From: Protula sp. h YS-2021
Lineage: Eukaryota > Annelida > Polychaeta > Sabellida > Serpulidae
DNA: 64,000 nucleotides
Assembly: GCA_949752745.1 (NCBI GenBank)
Contig: OX457031.1
Location: forward strand, 1,990,765 to 2,054,764
Direction: 5' to 3'
Shown piece after piece: positions 24,880-36,375 of this stretch. The translations under genes and the position numbers were made by a program. Numbering within the stretch: the first letter of the stretch is position 1; every line of letters begins with the position of its first letter. Below the pieces are notes generated by a model. The model saw only the letters and a list, made by a program, of their open reading frames with translations. It was not told the DNA's origin and did not search any database.

Positions 24880-25765
24880 GTAGTATTCATGGTGGGATGC
24901 ATGAAGGAGTAGTGGTGTAGTCGGGGGTGGGATGAGGCCAGGATGTAGAGGTGTAGTCGTGTTGGTGGTATGGGGAGTGGTGTAGGGTTGTAGCCGGCGA
25001 GGGGAGGGGTGTAGTTGACAGAGTGGGATGAGGCTTGGGGTAGGGTTGTTGTTTGCAGGATGGAATGGGGTAGGAGTAGGGAGTCGTCAGCTGGGATGGG
25101 ATTGTAGTTGATGGGTTGGAATGTTGCAAGGGGTAGGGTGCAGTCGGCTGGGATGGGATGGGAGCGGGAGGGGGTAGGGGTGTAGTTGATGGGTTGGAAT
25201 GTTGCAGAGGGGTAGGGTGCAGTCGCCATGGACGGTATGGGAGCGAGAGGGGGTGGGAGTGTTGGGGATGAGTTGGAATGTTGCAGAGGGGTAGGGTGCA
25301 GTCGGCTGGGATGGGATGGGAACGGGAGGGGGTGGGAGTGTAGTTGATGGATTGGAATGTTGCAGGGGGTAGGGTGCAGTCGGCTGGGATTGGATGGGAG
25401 CCGGAGGGGGTGTGAGTGTAGTTGATGGGTTGGAATGTTGCAGGGGGTAGAGTGTAGTCGGCTGGGATGGGATGGGAGTGGGAGGGGATGGGAGTGTAGT
25501 TGATGGGTTGAAATGTTCGAGGGGTAGGGTGCAGTCGGCTGAGATGGGATGAGAGCGGGAGGGATGGGAGTGTAGTTGATGGGTTGGAATGTTGCAGGGG
25601 TAGGGTGCAGTCGGCTGGGATGGGATGGGAGCGGGAGGGGGTGGGGTGGGAGTGTAGTTGAGGGGATCAGATGGGAGCCGGTAGTAGGGGTGCAGTCGGC
25701 GGGTTTAGATTTTGGAGGGGGCTAGGGGTGTAGCGGAATTGATTGGGGGATGAGAGGTTGTTTTA
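24880..25765. repeat. G-rich minisatellite, about 80-bp unit
   Basis: GTTGATGGGTTGGAATGTTG recurs about every 79-80 bp from roughly 25105 on, with GTAGGGTGCAGTCGGCTGGG in each unit; upstream units are more degenerate. The plus strand has many GGG runs. Long proline/threonine-rich frames on the minus strand are repeat translations. Confidence 0.9.
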
Positions 25766-26720
25766 TAGTTGGCGGGATTGGATGGAGGCGCGTGTGGTAG
25801 TAGTGAAGACTGAGAGAGAATTTTAACCTCTTCTCATTTGATGAATTTCAATAAACTGATATGTAGGTCATGACGTTTTACATTGCATAATGTACTCGTA
25901 CACTGATGAATACCAGGGGCCGTATTAATAGTACTGCCTTAGCATCATGAATATTGTTTTAGCACGTACTCTCATTAACGCTAGTAGTACTTTATTAAAA
26001 GTGGCCCTAACGACTGAATGAGTGTTATTTTAGAAATCCATCATAGGTGATTTCACTCACACCTTTCGTTTTTCGCAAGCTCAAGATTCTATCCTTCGGC
26101 TTTGAAAAAAATAGCTACCGAAATATAGGCAAATGAGCTAACGGTTTTTACTAGTTTCTGAACCTTGGGCTGGTTTAATTTTCGTTCTCTAGTGTTTCGT
26201 TTCTACTAACTTGAAAATTACATATTAAGGGGATTGCGCATGACATTTTTCTTGACACTGCTATTATTTAATGTTCAAGTACTTGTTTTCAATGAAAAGG
26301 AAAAAGAAACGGAATCGAACTGGCTATTCCCATTACTGCGATTGTAGTTAACATGCAATTACTTTGGGGCCAATTCGGATCCAAACAGATTGACCTCAAT
26401 CAGTGAGTCGATTCATATTTTCGTCTACAGGATTCACAAATAATAGAACTCTAGTTGTTTGTTGGACAAAAACCTTAGAAGCCTAGAAGCGAATGGAAAA
26501 ATGCATCAATGCACTATGAAGAAGATATAGCCCTCTTTCTAATATTATTAATATTACTAAACCCATTAAAACCCATCATAATAATGTAATGAATAAATTC
26601 TCTACATTCCAGTAACATTGTGGACAATTTATAGACATGTCAATGCAGAACAAATCAGCTTTTAAAGTATTTGTACCAGTTGTTTCTTGATGCTTTTCCT
26701 CATTGGAATTCTGTGAATTT
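25766..26720. other. No gene seen
   Basis: Ordinary AT-rich sequence without recognised repeats or exons. Confidence 0.4.
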
Positions 26721-26721
26721 C

Positions 26722-26848
26722 CTACACTGAGCACGAGCACTCGAAGTTGCGAACTGGATTTTCTTGAGGTACAAATACAGCCTTAAAAAATTCATTTATG
26801 CCGATTTTTCCATACAGTGATAAAGAAGTAACTATTGATGTAATATCC
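26722..26848 (-). CDS. Candidate terminal exon, unrecognised protein
   Basis: A long pyrimidine tract ending TTTTTGCAG on the minus strand leads into a 41-codon frame closed by TAG. It encodes DITSIVTSLSLYGKIG and ends FECSCSV. The acceptor is unusually good, but no homology or upstream exon was recognised. An ORF extending through the pyrimidine tract would be artefactual. Confidence 0.3.
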
Positions 26849-27380
26849 CTGCAAAAACCAAGGGAAAAAAGAAAGAAAAGAAAAAGAAAAAAAAAAGAAA
26901 ATAAATAAAACCGTAGCAACAAGCAAAGAGCTAATGCAAAAGAAGTGGCGTTTCCATCGAAACAGAATAAAAACTATAATTAGCTAAAAAATATGATTTT
27001 TCTTCTTTTGAATAAACCAGTTATTTACTGGCTATTGAGCAGAAACCGCCAGTTCATTTATTGTTCTAATCATCTGATTAAAGGCAGTCGTTGTTCTTTT
27101 TGTTTAAAAGAGAAATAAACTATTGAATGTTGTCTACTTGAGCACAACATGCGTATATATTCTTTCTGAACGATTTAAATAGGAACTGTATTCATAAGCA
27201 GGGTTTGTGTACGAGTGGAGCGTGGTTGAGCTTAACAAGTATAGTGTAATAGTTCCATGCCTTACGACGATCTTGTTGGTGTCCACCTAACAAAACACCG
27301 GTTAATGTGGGTTAGGTGTGATTCCCTCCATTTCGTTCCAAATAACCTGAAAGGTCAACTTGGAGAAAGCTTTGCGTTAT
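26849..27380. other. No gene seen
   Basis: AT-rich sequence; nothing recognised. Confidence 0.4.
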
Positions 27381-27545
27381 TTATATACTTTGTATACTTT
27401 GTATATTTTGCATTCTTTGTGTAGTTTGCGTACTATATGTACCTTGTATACTTTGTATATTTTGCATACTTCGTGTACTTTATATACTTTGTGTACTTTC
27501 TATAATTTGTGTTCTTTGTATAATTTGCATACTTTGCATAGTAAA
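27381..27545. repeat. 9-bp CTTTGTATA-type repeat
   Basis: Degenerate tandem copies of TACTTTGTA. The tyrosine/leucine/cysteine-rich open frame across it is a repeat translation. Confidence 0.85.
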
Positions 27546-27754
27546 CGCAACTGTTCGCTGGAGCAATTGCTACCTAAATAAATACCATCAATAAAACTAA
27601 ATAATCGACGTTTTTAGATATTTTTTGTATAGAAAAAAGATATATCGCTTGTTTTTCCAAGTTGACCTGACTGGACACAATTAAGAATGTGGCGTTTTCA
27701 AGTAATGTCTTTTTATTAACAAGAAAAGAAAAGCACAATAAAACAGTTCTATGA

Positions 27755-28085
27755 TATTAATTTTAATTTAATTTAATTTTAATTTAATTTAATTTTAATT
27801 TAATTTAATTTTAATTTAATTTAATTTTAATTTAATTTAATTTTAATTTAATTAATTTTAATGGTACAGCTAGCTAATGTTATTTAATCACTAAAATATA
27901 TACCTGATATCGAAAGACTAAATATTTAAGTAAATATATGACATTATTCAATATATGACATATTATAACATTCACATAAACCTGCATTATATTACATTAT
28001 TATATTAAATTATATTATATTATGGAATATATTAAACCTGCATTATATTATATTATATTATAGAGTATATTATACCGTTATCAAC
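27755..28085. repeat. 16-bp TTTTAATTTAATTTAA repeat, then TATTATATTA-rich DNA
   Basis: About six copies of the 16-bp A/T-only unit (27755-27862), followed by degenerate ATTATATTA words to about 28085. Confidence 0.85.
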
Positions 28086-29070
28086 TGATACATTTATAAC
28101 ATGTAATTCTACTGTAAAAATTACTGATGCTACTTTATTTTTAATACATGTTTGGGAGGTGTCCGTCTCTTAGTGGAGCTGTCTAGGCTTTAACTCCCAC
28201 GCTGATAATCCTATTCCTGAGATATTTGATACAGAGAGCATTGGACAGGTGAACGCTGTTGTTGTTGTTGTTGTTGTTGAAATCGACTCAGTTTTAAGGT
28301 CAGAAGGTCACAACTATTTTGAGATTTTCTATTCCATTGACTATGACACTATGGTCTCGATGGCTTCTTTAATTCTATTTTAACTTATAACAATCATCTT
28401 ATCATGTACAGGAAATCTGTTGTGTAGCCAAGTCACATTTTTGCTTCTTTTTTGTGTAGCTTTGCTTTTCAATAAACAAGGCTAATTTGTGTGGGTTTGT
28501 TTTGTTTTTCAACAAATAATTCAAATTACTATGTGTGGTAATGTATTCATGATGTAAAAGGTTAGCTAATAAAAAATCAATAGAAAACATGTAAAGTGAA
28601 CTAGATTTTTGAAAGAGATCTTCGTAATACAAAAGCACTTCTTTTGAAGTATTGTTTTGTAATGCACAGCTGGTGCTTGTTCTAGTAATTACCAATATTC
28701 TTATTAAAACAAACTATTCTGTAGAAACTATTGGAAGATTAATTAGGAAAAGGGGTGGCCTACACCCCCTTTCTAAATTTGAAAAAAAAAAGACTGTTAA
28801 ACTTCGTATTTTCATGCAAAAAAGTTTGCTTGGTCAATGTGATGAACCCTCTGCCCTCCTCGCCCCCCCCCCCCCCCCATCCTTCCAGCACTTGACAGAA
28901 ACTTGTATTTGCTACTGTAAACAGAAAATAAAATAGATGTACGTGTAATAAGCCACTAATGATTTAACTGTTGTTGTAGACCCACACGTTATGAAGCATT
29001 GTGAAGAACTTGATCGAACCAGACGCGTTTATTCAACAAACATCCTGCACAAAATATTGAAACACCACAC
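28086..29070. other. Non-coding upstream of the TIL-domain gene
   Basis: Contains a short (GTT)n at 28259-28280 and a C homopolymer near 28864-28879. Open frames on both strands have no support. The promoter of the gene starting at 29071 should lie near the right end; no clear TATA box was identified. Confidence 0.4.
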
Positions 29071-32000
29071 ATGGGTTTCTTAATAATTCTGTGTATTTTA
29101 AGCTGTGCATTGCAGATGGCTTTAGGCGGACGTAAGTTATTGCATTTATGGTTAAAAAATAAAAAATATAAGTGTTTTAAAACTGCTCAGAATTGTTAAA
29201 ATGAATTTGGTTGACCTCAGCATTCGATATAAAATTAATTTACAGTCACAGATTACCAATATTCAAAAAGTTGACTTTTTTGTGTCATATTTTTTGTTCA
29301 TGTTTTCATATTTGTTCATGTTTTCTACATTATATTTTATTGGAATATTGGAATGGTTTACGCCACATTTAAACATTTCACAAATGTAATGTAACATTTA
29401 AACATCTCACAAAACGTAATGTAATATTTAAACAACTCAAAAACGTAATGTAACACTTAAGCATCTCACAAACGTGTATTTCTGATCTTGGTGACATTTC
29501 TAACTGCTGCAGAGCCTACGCATGTGCACTGATAATCAGGAGCGATGGCTTTTTAGTTATTCGAATTTGTGTTTTAATTTCAAAACGCTGAAGGCGGTTG
29601 GCATTTACACTGATCGTTATCGATTGATTTTCGTTATCGATTGATTTTCGTTATCGATTGACTGATATTTTTTCTACATTTCTTAAATTTGTATGTTAAA
29701 TTTGTAAATAACAGAAAGACAAGACCTTTTTGCACACTACTCGCCAACGAATTGATCAATTAATTGACTGGTTGATTTTTAAAATCACCGTAAACGCCTC
29801 GTGCTACGTTTAAAAAATAACACCCCGCTTTCTAACCATCGGCATTGTGAAGTTCCGAAAGAACCTTCTTTTGTGAGTAGCGCTGAAAACTGAAGTGAGC
29901 ATCATTAAAACTTATCACCCCTCATGTGGTCGGGTAGAACGAGTGGAGGCGGGGGAGGGTGCCTGTCGCTCAGACTCACCATTCGTGTGGATTTATTTTA
30001 TCTATGACATCAGTGCGTAAAGAAGAGTAATCGTGAAATGTCGGACAGAACGAACAAGAAGGACGAGAGCAATAGGCCGGGTTGGAGGGGGGAGGGTTTG
30101 GTTGTGGATAAATCCCTCCAGTCATGTAGTCGGGCAGACTGAGTGGAGGTGGGGTGGTGGTTGTGGATAAATCCCTCCAGTCATGTAGTCGGGCAGACTG
30201 AGTGGGGGTGGGGTGGTGGTTGTGGATAAATCCCTCCAGTCATGTAGTCGGGCAGACTGAGTGGGGGTGGGGTGGTGGTTGTGGATAAGTGCCTCCAGTC
30301 ATGTAGTCGGGCAGACTTGGTGGGGGTGGGGTGGTGGTTGTGGATAAATCCCTCCAGTCATGTAGTCGGGCAGACTGAGTGGGGTCGGGTGGTGGTTGTG
30401 GATAAATCCCTGCAGTCATGTAGTCGGGTAGGATGAGTCGGGGCGGGGATGGATCAATGCTGCCACTCATGTGGGCGGTTAGAATGAGTGGGGAAGGGAA
30501 GGGTGGTTGCGGATAAGTCCCTCCGCTCGTGTGGTCGGGCAGGATGAGTCGGGGCAGGGGTGGACCAGTGCCACCACTCATGTGGCCGATCAGAACTAGT
30601 GGGGGCAGCGTAGAGTGGTTGTGGATAGGTCCATCGACTTGTGTGGTCGGACAGGATGAGTGGAGGCGGAGAGTGGTTGTAGTTTTATTTTTATCTATTA
30701 CAGCGGTGTGCAAAGGAGGGTCAGTGTGGAAATACTGCGGCACGGCTTGCCCACGGGACTGTTGTAACAACGATTACTGGCCGCCCCCCGTGTGTGTCCT
30801 CCCCTGCGTGGTACGATGCCAGTGTCCATCCTCGAAAGCTGAAGTCTACAGAAACAATAGCAAAATTAAGAAGTAAGTATTCTGGTCTTGATGTTCATGA
30901 GTTTCTGTTCAATACAAAATAGCACTGAAAGCAACAATTTAGATTTTACATCTGAGCTCATACCAGCGTTGATAAGGGACAAACTGCATTTGAGGGTAAC
31001 AAGGAACGGTCTGTACGACGACACTTTAAGTCAGAACATTCACCAAATAATAAAATTGTTTTGACTGCAATAATTTGGGTTATCATGGGGTTTACTGACA
31101 ATAACAGGAATGATAACGGTGAAAAGACCAATGAGAAGGTTGTCGGAGGGAGGGGGCACTTGGTATGAAATGTGTTACCATGTGTGTCCAATAAAACGAG
31201 GAGAAAAGGGGGATAACTTTGAGGCCAGACGCGGTACGCGCGGAGTGCCAAATGTGTTACAACAAAATTGGTCGGAATGGAGTGACGGGGGGGGGGGTTT
31301 ATTTCGGAAATTTACTCTGGGTTTTGTTAAAAAGGGGCTACTATTTCAACATTATCAAACGAAATGTCCTTTTTAAAAGCCATGGACACCCATGGCAAAC
31401 AGTGAATGGCTCTGTGAATGCCCCCCCCCCGCCCCCCCCACCCTCTCCGAGGAAGAGTGACACTTAGAGGTAGTGCGGGTAGTAATGAAAGTGTGTCGTA
31501 TGGCAACACTTAACAGAATAGTCATTTATAAAATGGATCATTTGGTTTGTACAGATGCGTGAATCCATCAGAATGCCCGCAATGCCCAAGCATATTCCCG
31601 ATGAAATGTAGACTAATTTACGGTAGCAATGACTTTACTGTCAGCATTACGAACAGCCCGGATCAAGCCATAAGAGCACTCGAGGGAGCACCAGGACCTT
31701 TCCCTACCATCGGCGACAATGGTGTTTATACCATTAAAAGAGGAGACAATTTCTATGTTCGAGGGATAAGTTTTCAAGTTTTAAACGCAAAACGAGTCAT
31801 AGTAAAAGGGTTTAATGCCAGAAATGTGAGAATTTTCAAGGTAAGTTTTTTCATCTTAAGCAAAAGCCTCAAACCTATACAGTATTAGACAGCAGTAATG
31901 TAACAGCTTGGAAAATAATAACATTGATTCATTATTGCTATGGAAACTAGTATTGTGACTTGTAGTTACACCAGGTAGGTACTCACGGTATTCAACGCTC

Positions 32001-34111
32001 TGCAGGTATCGAAAACGTCACGCTAGGCAATACTGCAAATGGGTAATTATCACCGCCATAACATTGTAATTATCGACAAACGAGTACAAAAAGTGTATCA
32101 TTTGAATAGAATGTATTCGTATCAAAAACCACGAAATAACACATTTGGACTGATGATAAAGCTCCATTAGATTCGCGCACTGTTCGCTCTGTTAGAATCT
32201 GGTAACTATGACTTTTAAACGACCCCTAAAACGTGGAGAACTGAACTTGAAATAATACCGATTTTCTAACCAAACGTGGAGTGAAGTTCCGAAAGAAAGA
32301 GAGTACTCTGTTGTAAATAAAATTTTTACTCTGAGCGGATCCCGCCTGACCTCAGAATTCCTCTTTCCCCTTTGCCGTACTTTGTTACGCATGCATCTAA
32401 TAACAGTGGTCGCTCCGAAATGCTACCGGGGGTTTCCGAAAAGAAGCCCAGGGCTTCTATTTGGAAACTGGCCAATTTTAGACGCTCATTTGGGAACCAA
32501 ATAGAAGCCCCGGGGCTTCTGTTAAGAAACAGTTTCCTAATTAGAGCCCTGGAGCCCTTTTTTTTAGATGGGGAGGGGGGTTGTCGATAAGTTTTTATTG
32601 GAAAAAAAGAAAATTTACCATCAATCTCTTATTAAAGCGCTACATGCTGCGGATATCTGCACAAAAAATAAAAAAAAAACACACAAAAACAATAGTAACT
32701 AAAAAGTCTGGTAAAGTGGGGGGAGGGGTGCCTTGTGTGAAACACAGTATTAAACAACGACGCAGAACGTGTCTAGGGGTTTGCCTCACATCAGAGGATT
32801 AAGTGCACCATGTCTGCATTGCGAGTAAACACGAGTTCTAAAAAGACTTGCACGGAAGGAGGGGCAACATCACGCCGCCCGTTTCAGTACTCGGCCCGTT
32901 ATAATTCCGGTAATACTCCGGAGTTAATGTGGCAGTGGGGAGGGGGGTGTTTGTTCACCTTGTGCAAAGCACAGGACTAAGCAACGACGCAGAACATGCC
33001 TGGGGCTGCCTCATATCAAAGGATTAAGCGCACCGTGTCTGCATTGCGAGTAAACACGAGTTCTAAAAAGCCTTGCAGGGAAGGAGGGGGCTTTTATTAG
33101 GAAACGATTTTTTGAGGCCTTTATTTTAACTCCAAATAGAAGCCCCGGGGCTTCTATTGGGAAACAGTTTCCTAATAAGAGCCCCGGGGCTTTTATATGG
33201 GGGGAGCTTCTTTTCGGAAACTCCCGGTAATGTTCACGCCGTCACCAGTGCAAGATACCTGTGGTCACTCAGTCACCGGTGCAAGATGGCAGTTGACACT
33301 CTGTCACTAAGGGTCACGCCGTCACCAGTGCAAGTAAACAGTGGTAGCTCCGTGAACAGTGCAAGCTATCAGGGGTATCCCCGTTACCTTTGCAAGATAC
33401 CAGTGGTCACCCCGTCATCAGTGGCAGATACCAGTGGTTACCCCGTCACCATTGCAATATAACAGTGGTCACCCCGTTACCAGTGCAAGATACAAGTAGT
33501 CACGGGATCAACAGTACAAGATACCACTGGTCATCCAATCACCAGTGCAAGATGCCAGTGGTCGCCCAGTCACAAGTGCAAGTCACTAATGATAACCCCG
33601 TCACAGTGCAAGTTACCAATGTTCATCCCGTCACCAATGGAAGTAAACAGTGGTCACCCCGTCAGTGCAAGATACCACTGGTCGCCCCATCACCATTTCA
33701 AGATCCAAGTGGTCATCTGGTCACCAGTGCAAGTAAACAGTGGTAACTCCGTCACCAGTGCAAGATACCAGTGGTCATGCCGTACTAGTACGATAAACCC
33801 CGAAGCTTGCCCCACAAAGATTCTCCAGGTTTATGACGTTGTATATGTAATATATGCGGTAAAATGTTCACATATATATGTATATATATATCATTCTTCT
33901 GAGCATTTGTTACCACTTTTGCACCTGTTCTTAATTGCAGAAAATATTAAAACCTGGTGGAAATCAAAACGCCGGACTAGTTTACGACGGCGTATGCACA
34001 TTGCCAAAGAAAACAGTACGAAAAGTCACGTTGGAATTCAAATCGAAAAACAGCAATGATATACGACTGGGAGCACTTTTTCTGAATGGTTGCTGCATAA
34101 ATCCCATATAA
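29071..34111 (+). CDS. Secreted TIL-domain cysteine-rich protein, 228 aa, four coding exons
   Basis: Exons 29071-29131, 30704-30872, 31555-31840 and 33941-34111; all introns are GT-AG, all phases agree, and the total is 687 bp with a stop. Exon 1 is a signal peptide (MGFLIILCILSCALQMALGG) ending at a GTAAGT donor. Exon 2 and the start of exon 3 give a TIL module: CKGGSVWKYCGTACPRDC, then VLPCVVRCQCP, closing with CVNPSECPQC. About eleven cysteines match the ten-cysteine TIL pattern plus one extra adjacent Cys. TIL domains occur in serine-protease inhibitors and in mucin/vWF-type proteins. The C-terminal part (from about residue 90; words YTIKRGDNFYVRG, GLVYDGVCTLP, LGALFLNGCC) looks like a beta-rich globular domain that I do not recognise. 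The protein is probably extracellular; whether it inhibits a protease is unknown. Introns 1 and 3 hold minisatellites. Confidence 0.87.
29376..29480. repeat. 33-bp minisatellite in intron 1 of the TIL-domain gene
   Basis: About three to four copies containing ACATTTAAACATCTCACAAA and CGTAATGTA. Confidence 0.75.
29618..29670. repeat. 18-bp repeat, three copies
   Basis: TTTTCGTTATCGATTGA-type unit repeated three times in intron 1 of the TIL-domain gene. Confidence 0.85.
30090..30675. repeat. 60-bp minisatellite just upstream of TIL exon 2
   Basis: Units of TCATGTAGTCGGGCAGACTG plus GTGGGGTGGTGGTTGTGGAT, about nine, with more diverged units at the right. The array stops only about 30 bp before the acceptor at 30703, so it abuts the branch-point region. 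The proline-rich minus-strand frame is a repeat translation. Confidence 0.93.
31140..31460. repeat. Dispersed repeat with homopolymer G and C tracts
   Basis: Intron 2 of the TIL-domain gene. CCAGACGCGGTACGCGCGG followed by AGTGCCAAA also occurs, in reverse orientation and slightly changed, near 61470-61495, and GGTTACCA(T/C)G(T/C)GTGTCCA recurs near 61206. Confidence 0.5.
32400..33225. repeat. Palindrome-rich repeat cluster in intron 3 of the TIL-domain gene
   Basis: AGCCCCGGGGCT(T) and GGAAACAGTTTCC recur near 32500-32560 and 33140-33195. A separate direct repeat of about 140 bp (AACGACGCAGAAC, then TGTCTGCATTGCGAGTAAAC) occurs at about 32725-32870 and 32955-33092. Short open frames here are not supported as exons. 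Confidence 0.8.
33225..33790. repeat. 31-bp minisatellite in intron 3 of the TIL-domain gene
   Basis: About eighteen degenerate copies of AGTGGTCACCCCGTCACCAG plus TGCAAGATACC. The overlapping plus-strand open frames are repeat translations. Confidence 0.92.
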
Positions 34112-34225
34112 AAAGCTGGTAAGTGTCTGGCCACTATAACTACTCCCGCTTTCTTAACGCTCATCCCACAAAAAGCGTTTTCCATGATGATGATTTAAGA
34201 CGACTGTATACCACATAAAACCCAT

Positions 34226-34560
34226 TATACTGTGAGTACTATGGTATTGGGAATACTCAGCTAGATGAGATGCAAGGACTGTAACCAAAGAGTACTTTTG
34301 GTGTTGCGAGTACTATGGTATTGTGAATACTCAGCTAGATGAGATGCAGGGACTGTAACCAAAGAGTACTTTTGGCAAATACTTGCCGCATAAAGTAAGT
34401 GATAATCTAACCAAATAACCCAACCAACCAAGCCCCCGCCCCCTCCACTCTCAACCATCTTTCGATCCTCACAACAATTTATCTTTCTTTTTGAAAAAAT
34501 ATGCTGCATAAGTTCCGGGTAAACAGCTGGTAAGTGATAATCCAACCAAACGTTCCAACG
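34226..34560. repeat. 74-bp tandem duplication and degenerate copies of the exon-4 donor region
   Basis: GAGTACTATGGTATTG starts at 34234 and again at 34308. Separately, sequences like the end of exon 4 plus its donor (TGCTGCATAA, then GGTAAGTG) recur near 34385-34405 and 34502-34540, each followed by ATAATC(T/C)AACCAAA. Confidence 0.7.
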
Positions 34561-34969
34561 TTTGCACTCCTAACCACCTCCTGAGCATCGCAAAAATGTA
34601 TTATTCCCGCAGTGAAGACCCTTGTCACATGCGCCTGTCTTCTCCTAAGGAGGCGTTATACGGGGTTGCATATTTACCTTTTTTTCCAACTTAATCAATT
34701 CAAGTAACTGGTGTTTCACTATTCATGCCATAGCAAACCATGATTCAGGTAATGACTTCAGGTGATGACGTTATTCAATTGTCAAGTTAATATGACGGCC
34801 TGCTGACACCACGAGAGATTTCATTGTGACGTCATTTGACGTTGGTTTTCCTAATACCTTGATCTCCTTTTATGACATCAGATTTTCAATAGTCGAATTT
34901 CACGAATTTTTTCTCTAAAGTCTTAGAGAGTTACTTGCGTTGAGAGGCTTGTGGTGAACGTGTACCGTT

Positions 34970-35365
<396 letters not shown>

Positions 35366-35443
35366 ATTATACAATTACATTATTATTATTGACAGTTTGA
35401 GATTATGCATTTAAAACAACGACTATTTTTTCTCATTTTGCAG

Positions 35444-35575
35444 ATACAGAAAACAAATGACTGATGTTTACAAGTGAAAAAAGAACTTCGCTGAAATAAG
35501 AACTTCAGTGCGTTGTCATAGTTTAATGTTTGTTTGTTAATTCTTTTGAAAGAATAAAACAATCGCTAATTCGAA
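35444..35575 (+). other. 3'-UTR exon and poly(A) signal of the TIL-domain gene
   Basis: A GGTAAGT donor at 34119, seven bases after the stop codon, and an acceptor TTTTTTCTCATTTTGCAG ending at 35443 define an intron in the 3' UTR. AATAAA lies at 35553-35558, so the transcript likely ends near 35575. The stop lies fewer than 50 nt upstream of the junction, so nonsense-mediated decay is not expected. Inferred from signals only. Confidence 0.6.
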
Positions 35576-35689
35576 TCAATTTGTTATAATTTTTAAGCTA
35601 TTATAATATTTTGTTAACTTCTACTTCTAAGTTACTTTTTGAAAATTGAGTTAGGGAAAGGGCTTAATGATGAAGGTAAATTGGGCAGA

Positions 35690-36105
35690 TAGGAGAATGA
35701 GGCTGAGGTGGGGATTGAGTGAGAGATTGGGTTGTTTGAGTGAGGGGGTTGAATGAAGGAACGGGGGTAATGCAAGGAAATGAGAGTTGGGTGAGGAACT
35801 GGGAGTTAGATGAGGAAATTGGGAATTGGGTGAGGAAATGGGAATTGGGTGAGAAAATTGAAAATTGGGTGGGGAAATGGGAATTGGGTGAGGAAATGGG
35901 AATTGGGTGAGGAAATGGAAATTGGGTGGGGAAATGGGAATTGGGTGAGGAAATGGGAATTGGGTGAGGAAATGGAAATTGGGTGAGGAAATGGAAATTG
36001 GGTGAGAAAATGGGAATTGGGTGAGGAAATGGGAATTGGGTGAGGAAATGGGAATTGGGTGAGGAAATGGGAATTGGGTGAGGAAATGGGAGTTGAATCA
36101 AGGAG
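35690..36105. repeat. 19-bp minisatellite
   Basis: GAGGAAATGGGAATTGGGT repeated about twenty times with minor changes. Because 3 x 19 = 57, the minus-strand frame shows a 19-residue proline-rich repeat that is not a gene. Confidence 0.95.
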
Positions 36106-36269
36106 GGTTTTGGGCTGTTTAATGATGTGTAGTTTTAATGTTTATTGATTTTGGCAAAACCTTTGTTGTATTGTACCAAAACGGTGAGAACGTTTGCTTA
36201 GTTGATAAGTGTATTAATTTAGAAATAACAATGTCCAGGGGTTCGAATCTATCCGGTTACTATTGGTCG

Positions 36270-36375
36270 ATAAGTGTAATAAGTGTAGTGCAGTTACACT
36301 TATTACACTTATTGGTCGATAAGTGTAATAAGTGTAAAGCTATCGCGCTAATCGATCGATTAGCTCGATAGCTTT
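36270..36375. repeat. Two strong palindromes
   Basis: First: perfect 18-bp arms (ATAAGTGTAATAAGTGTA, 7-nt spacer, complement) at 36270-36312, followed by a third direct copy of one arm. Second: about 40 bp at 36336-36375 (AAAGCTATCG outer arm, CTAATCGATCGATTAG core) with a two-base mismatch. No terminator function is implied in a eukaryote. Confidence 0.9.

Noticed and set aside
24798..25229. Pro/Thr-rich mucin-like frame
   Set aside because: Reverse translation of the 80-bp G-rich minisatellite.
35664..36101. Proline-rich repeat protein on the minus strand
   Set aside because: Produced by a 19-bp minisatellite; the 19-residue protein period is three DNA units.
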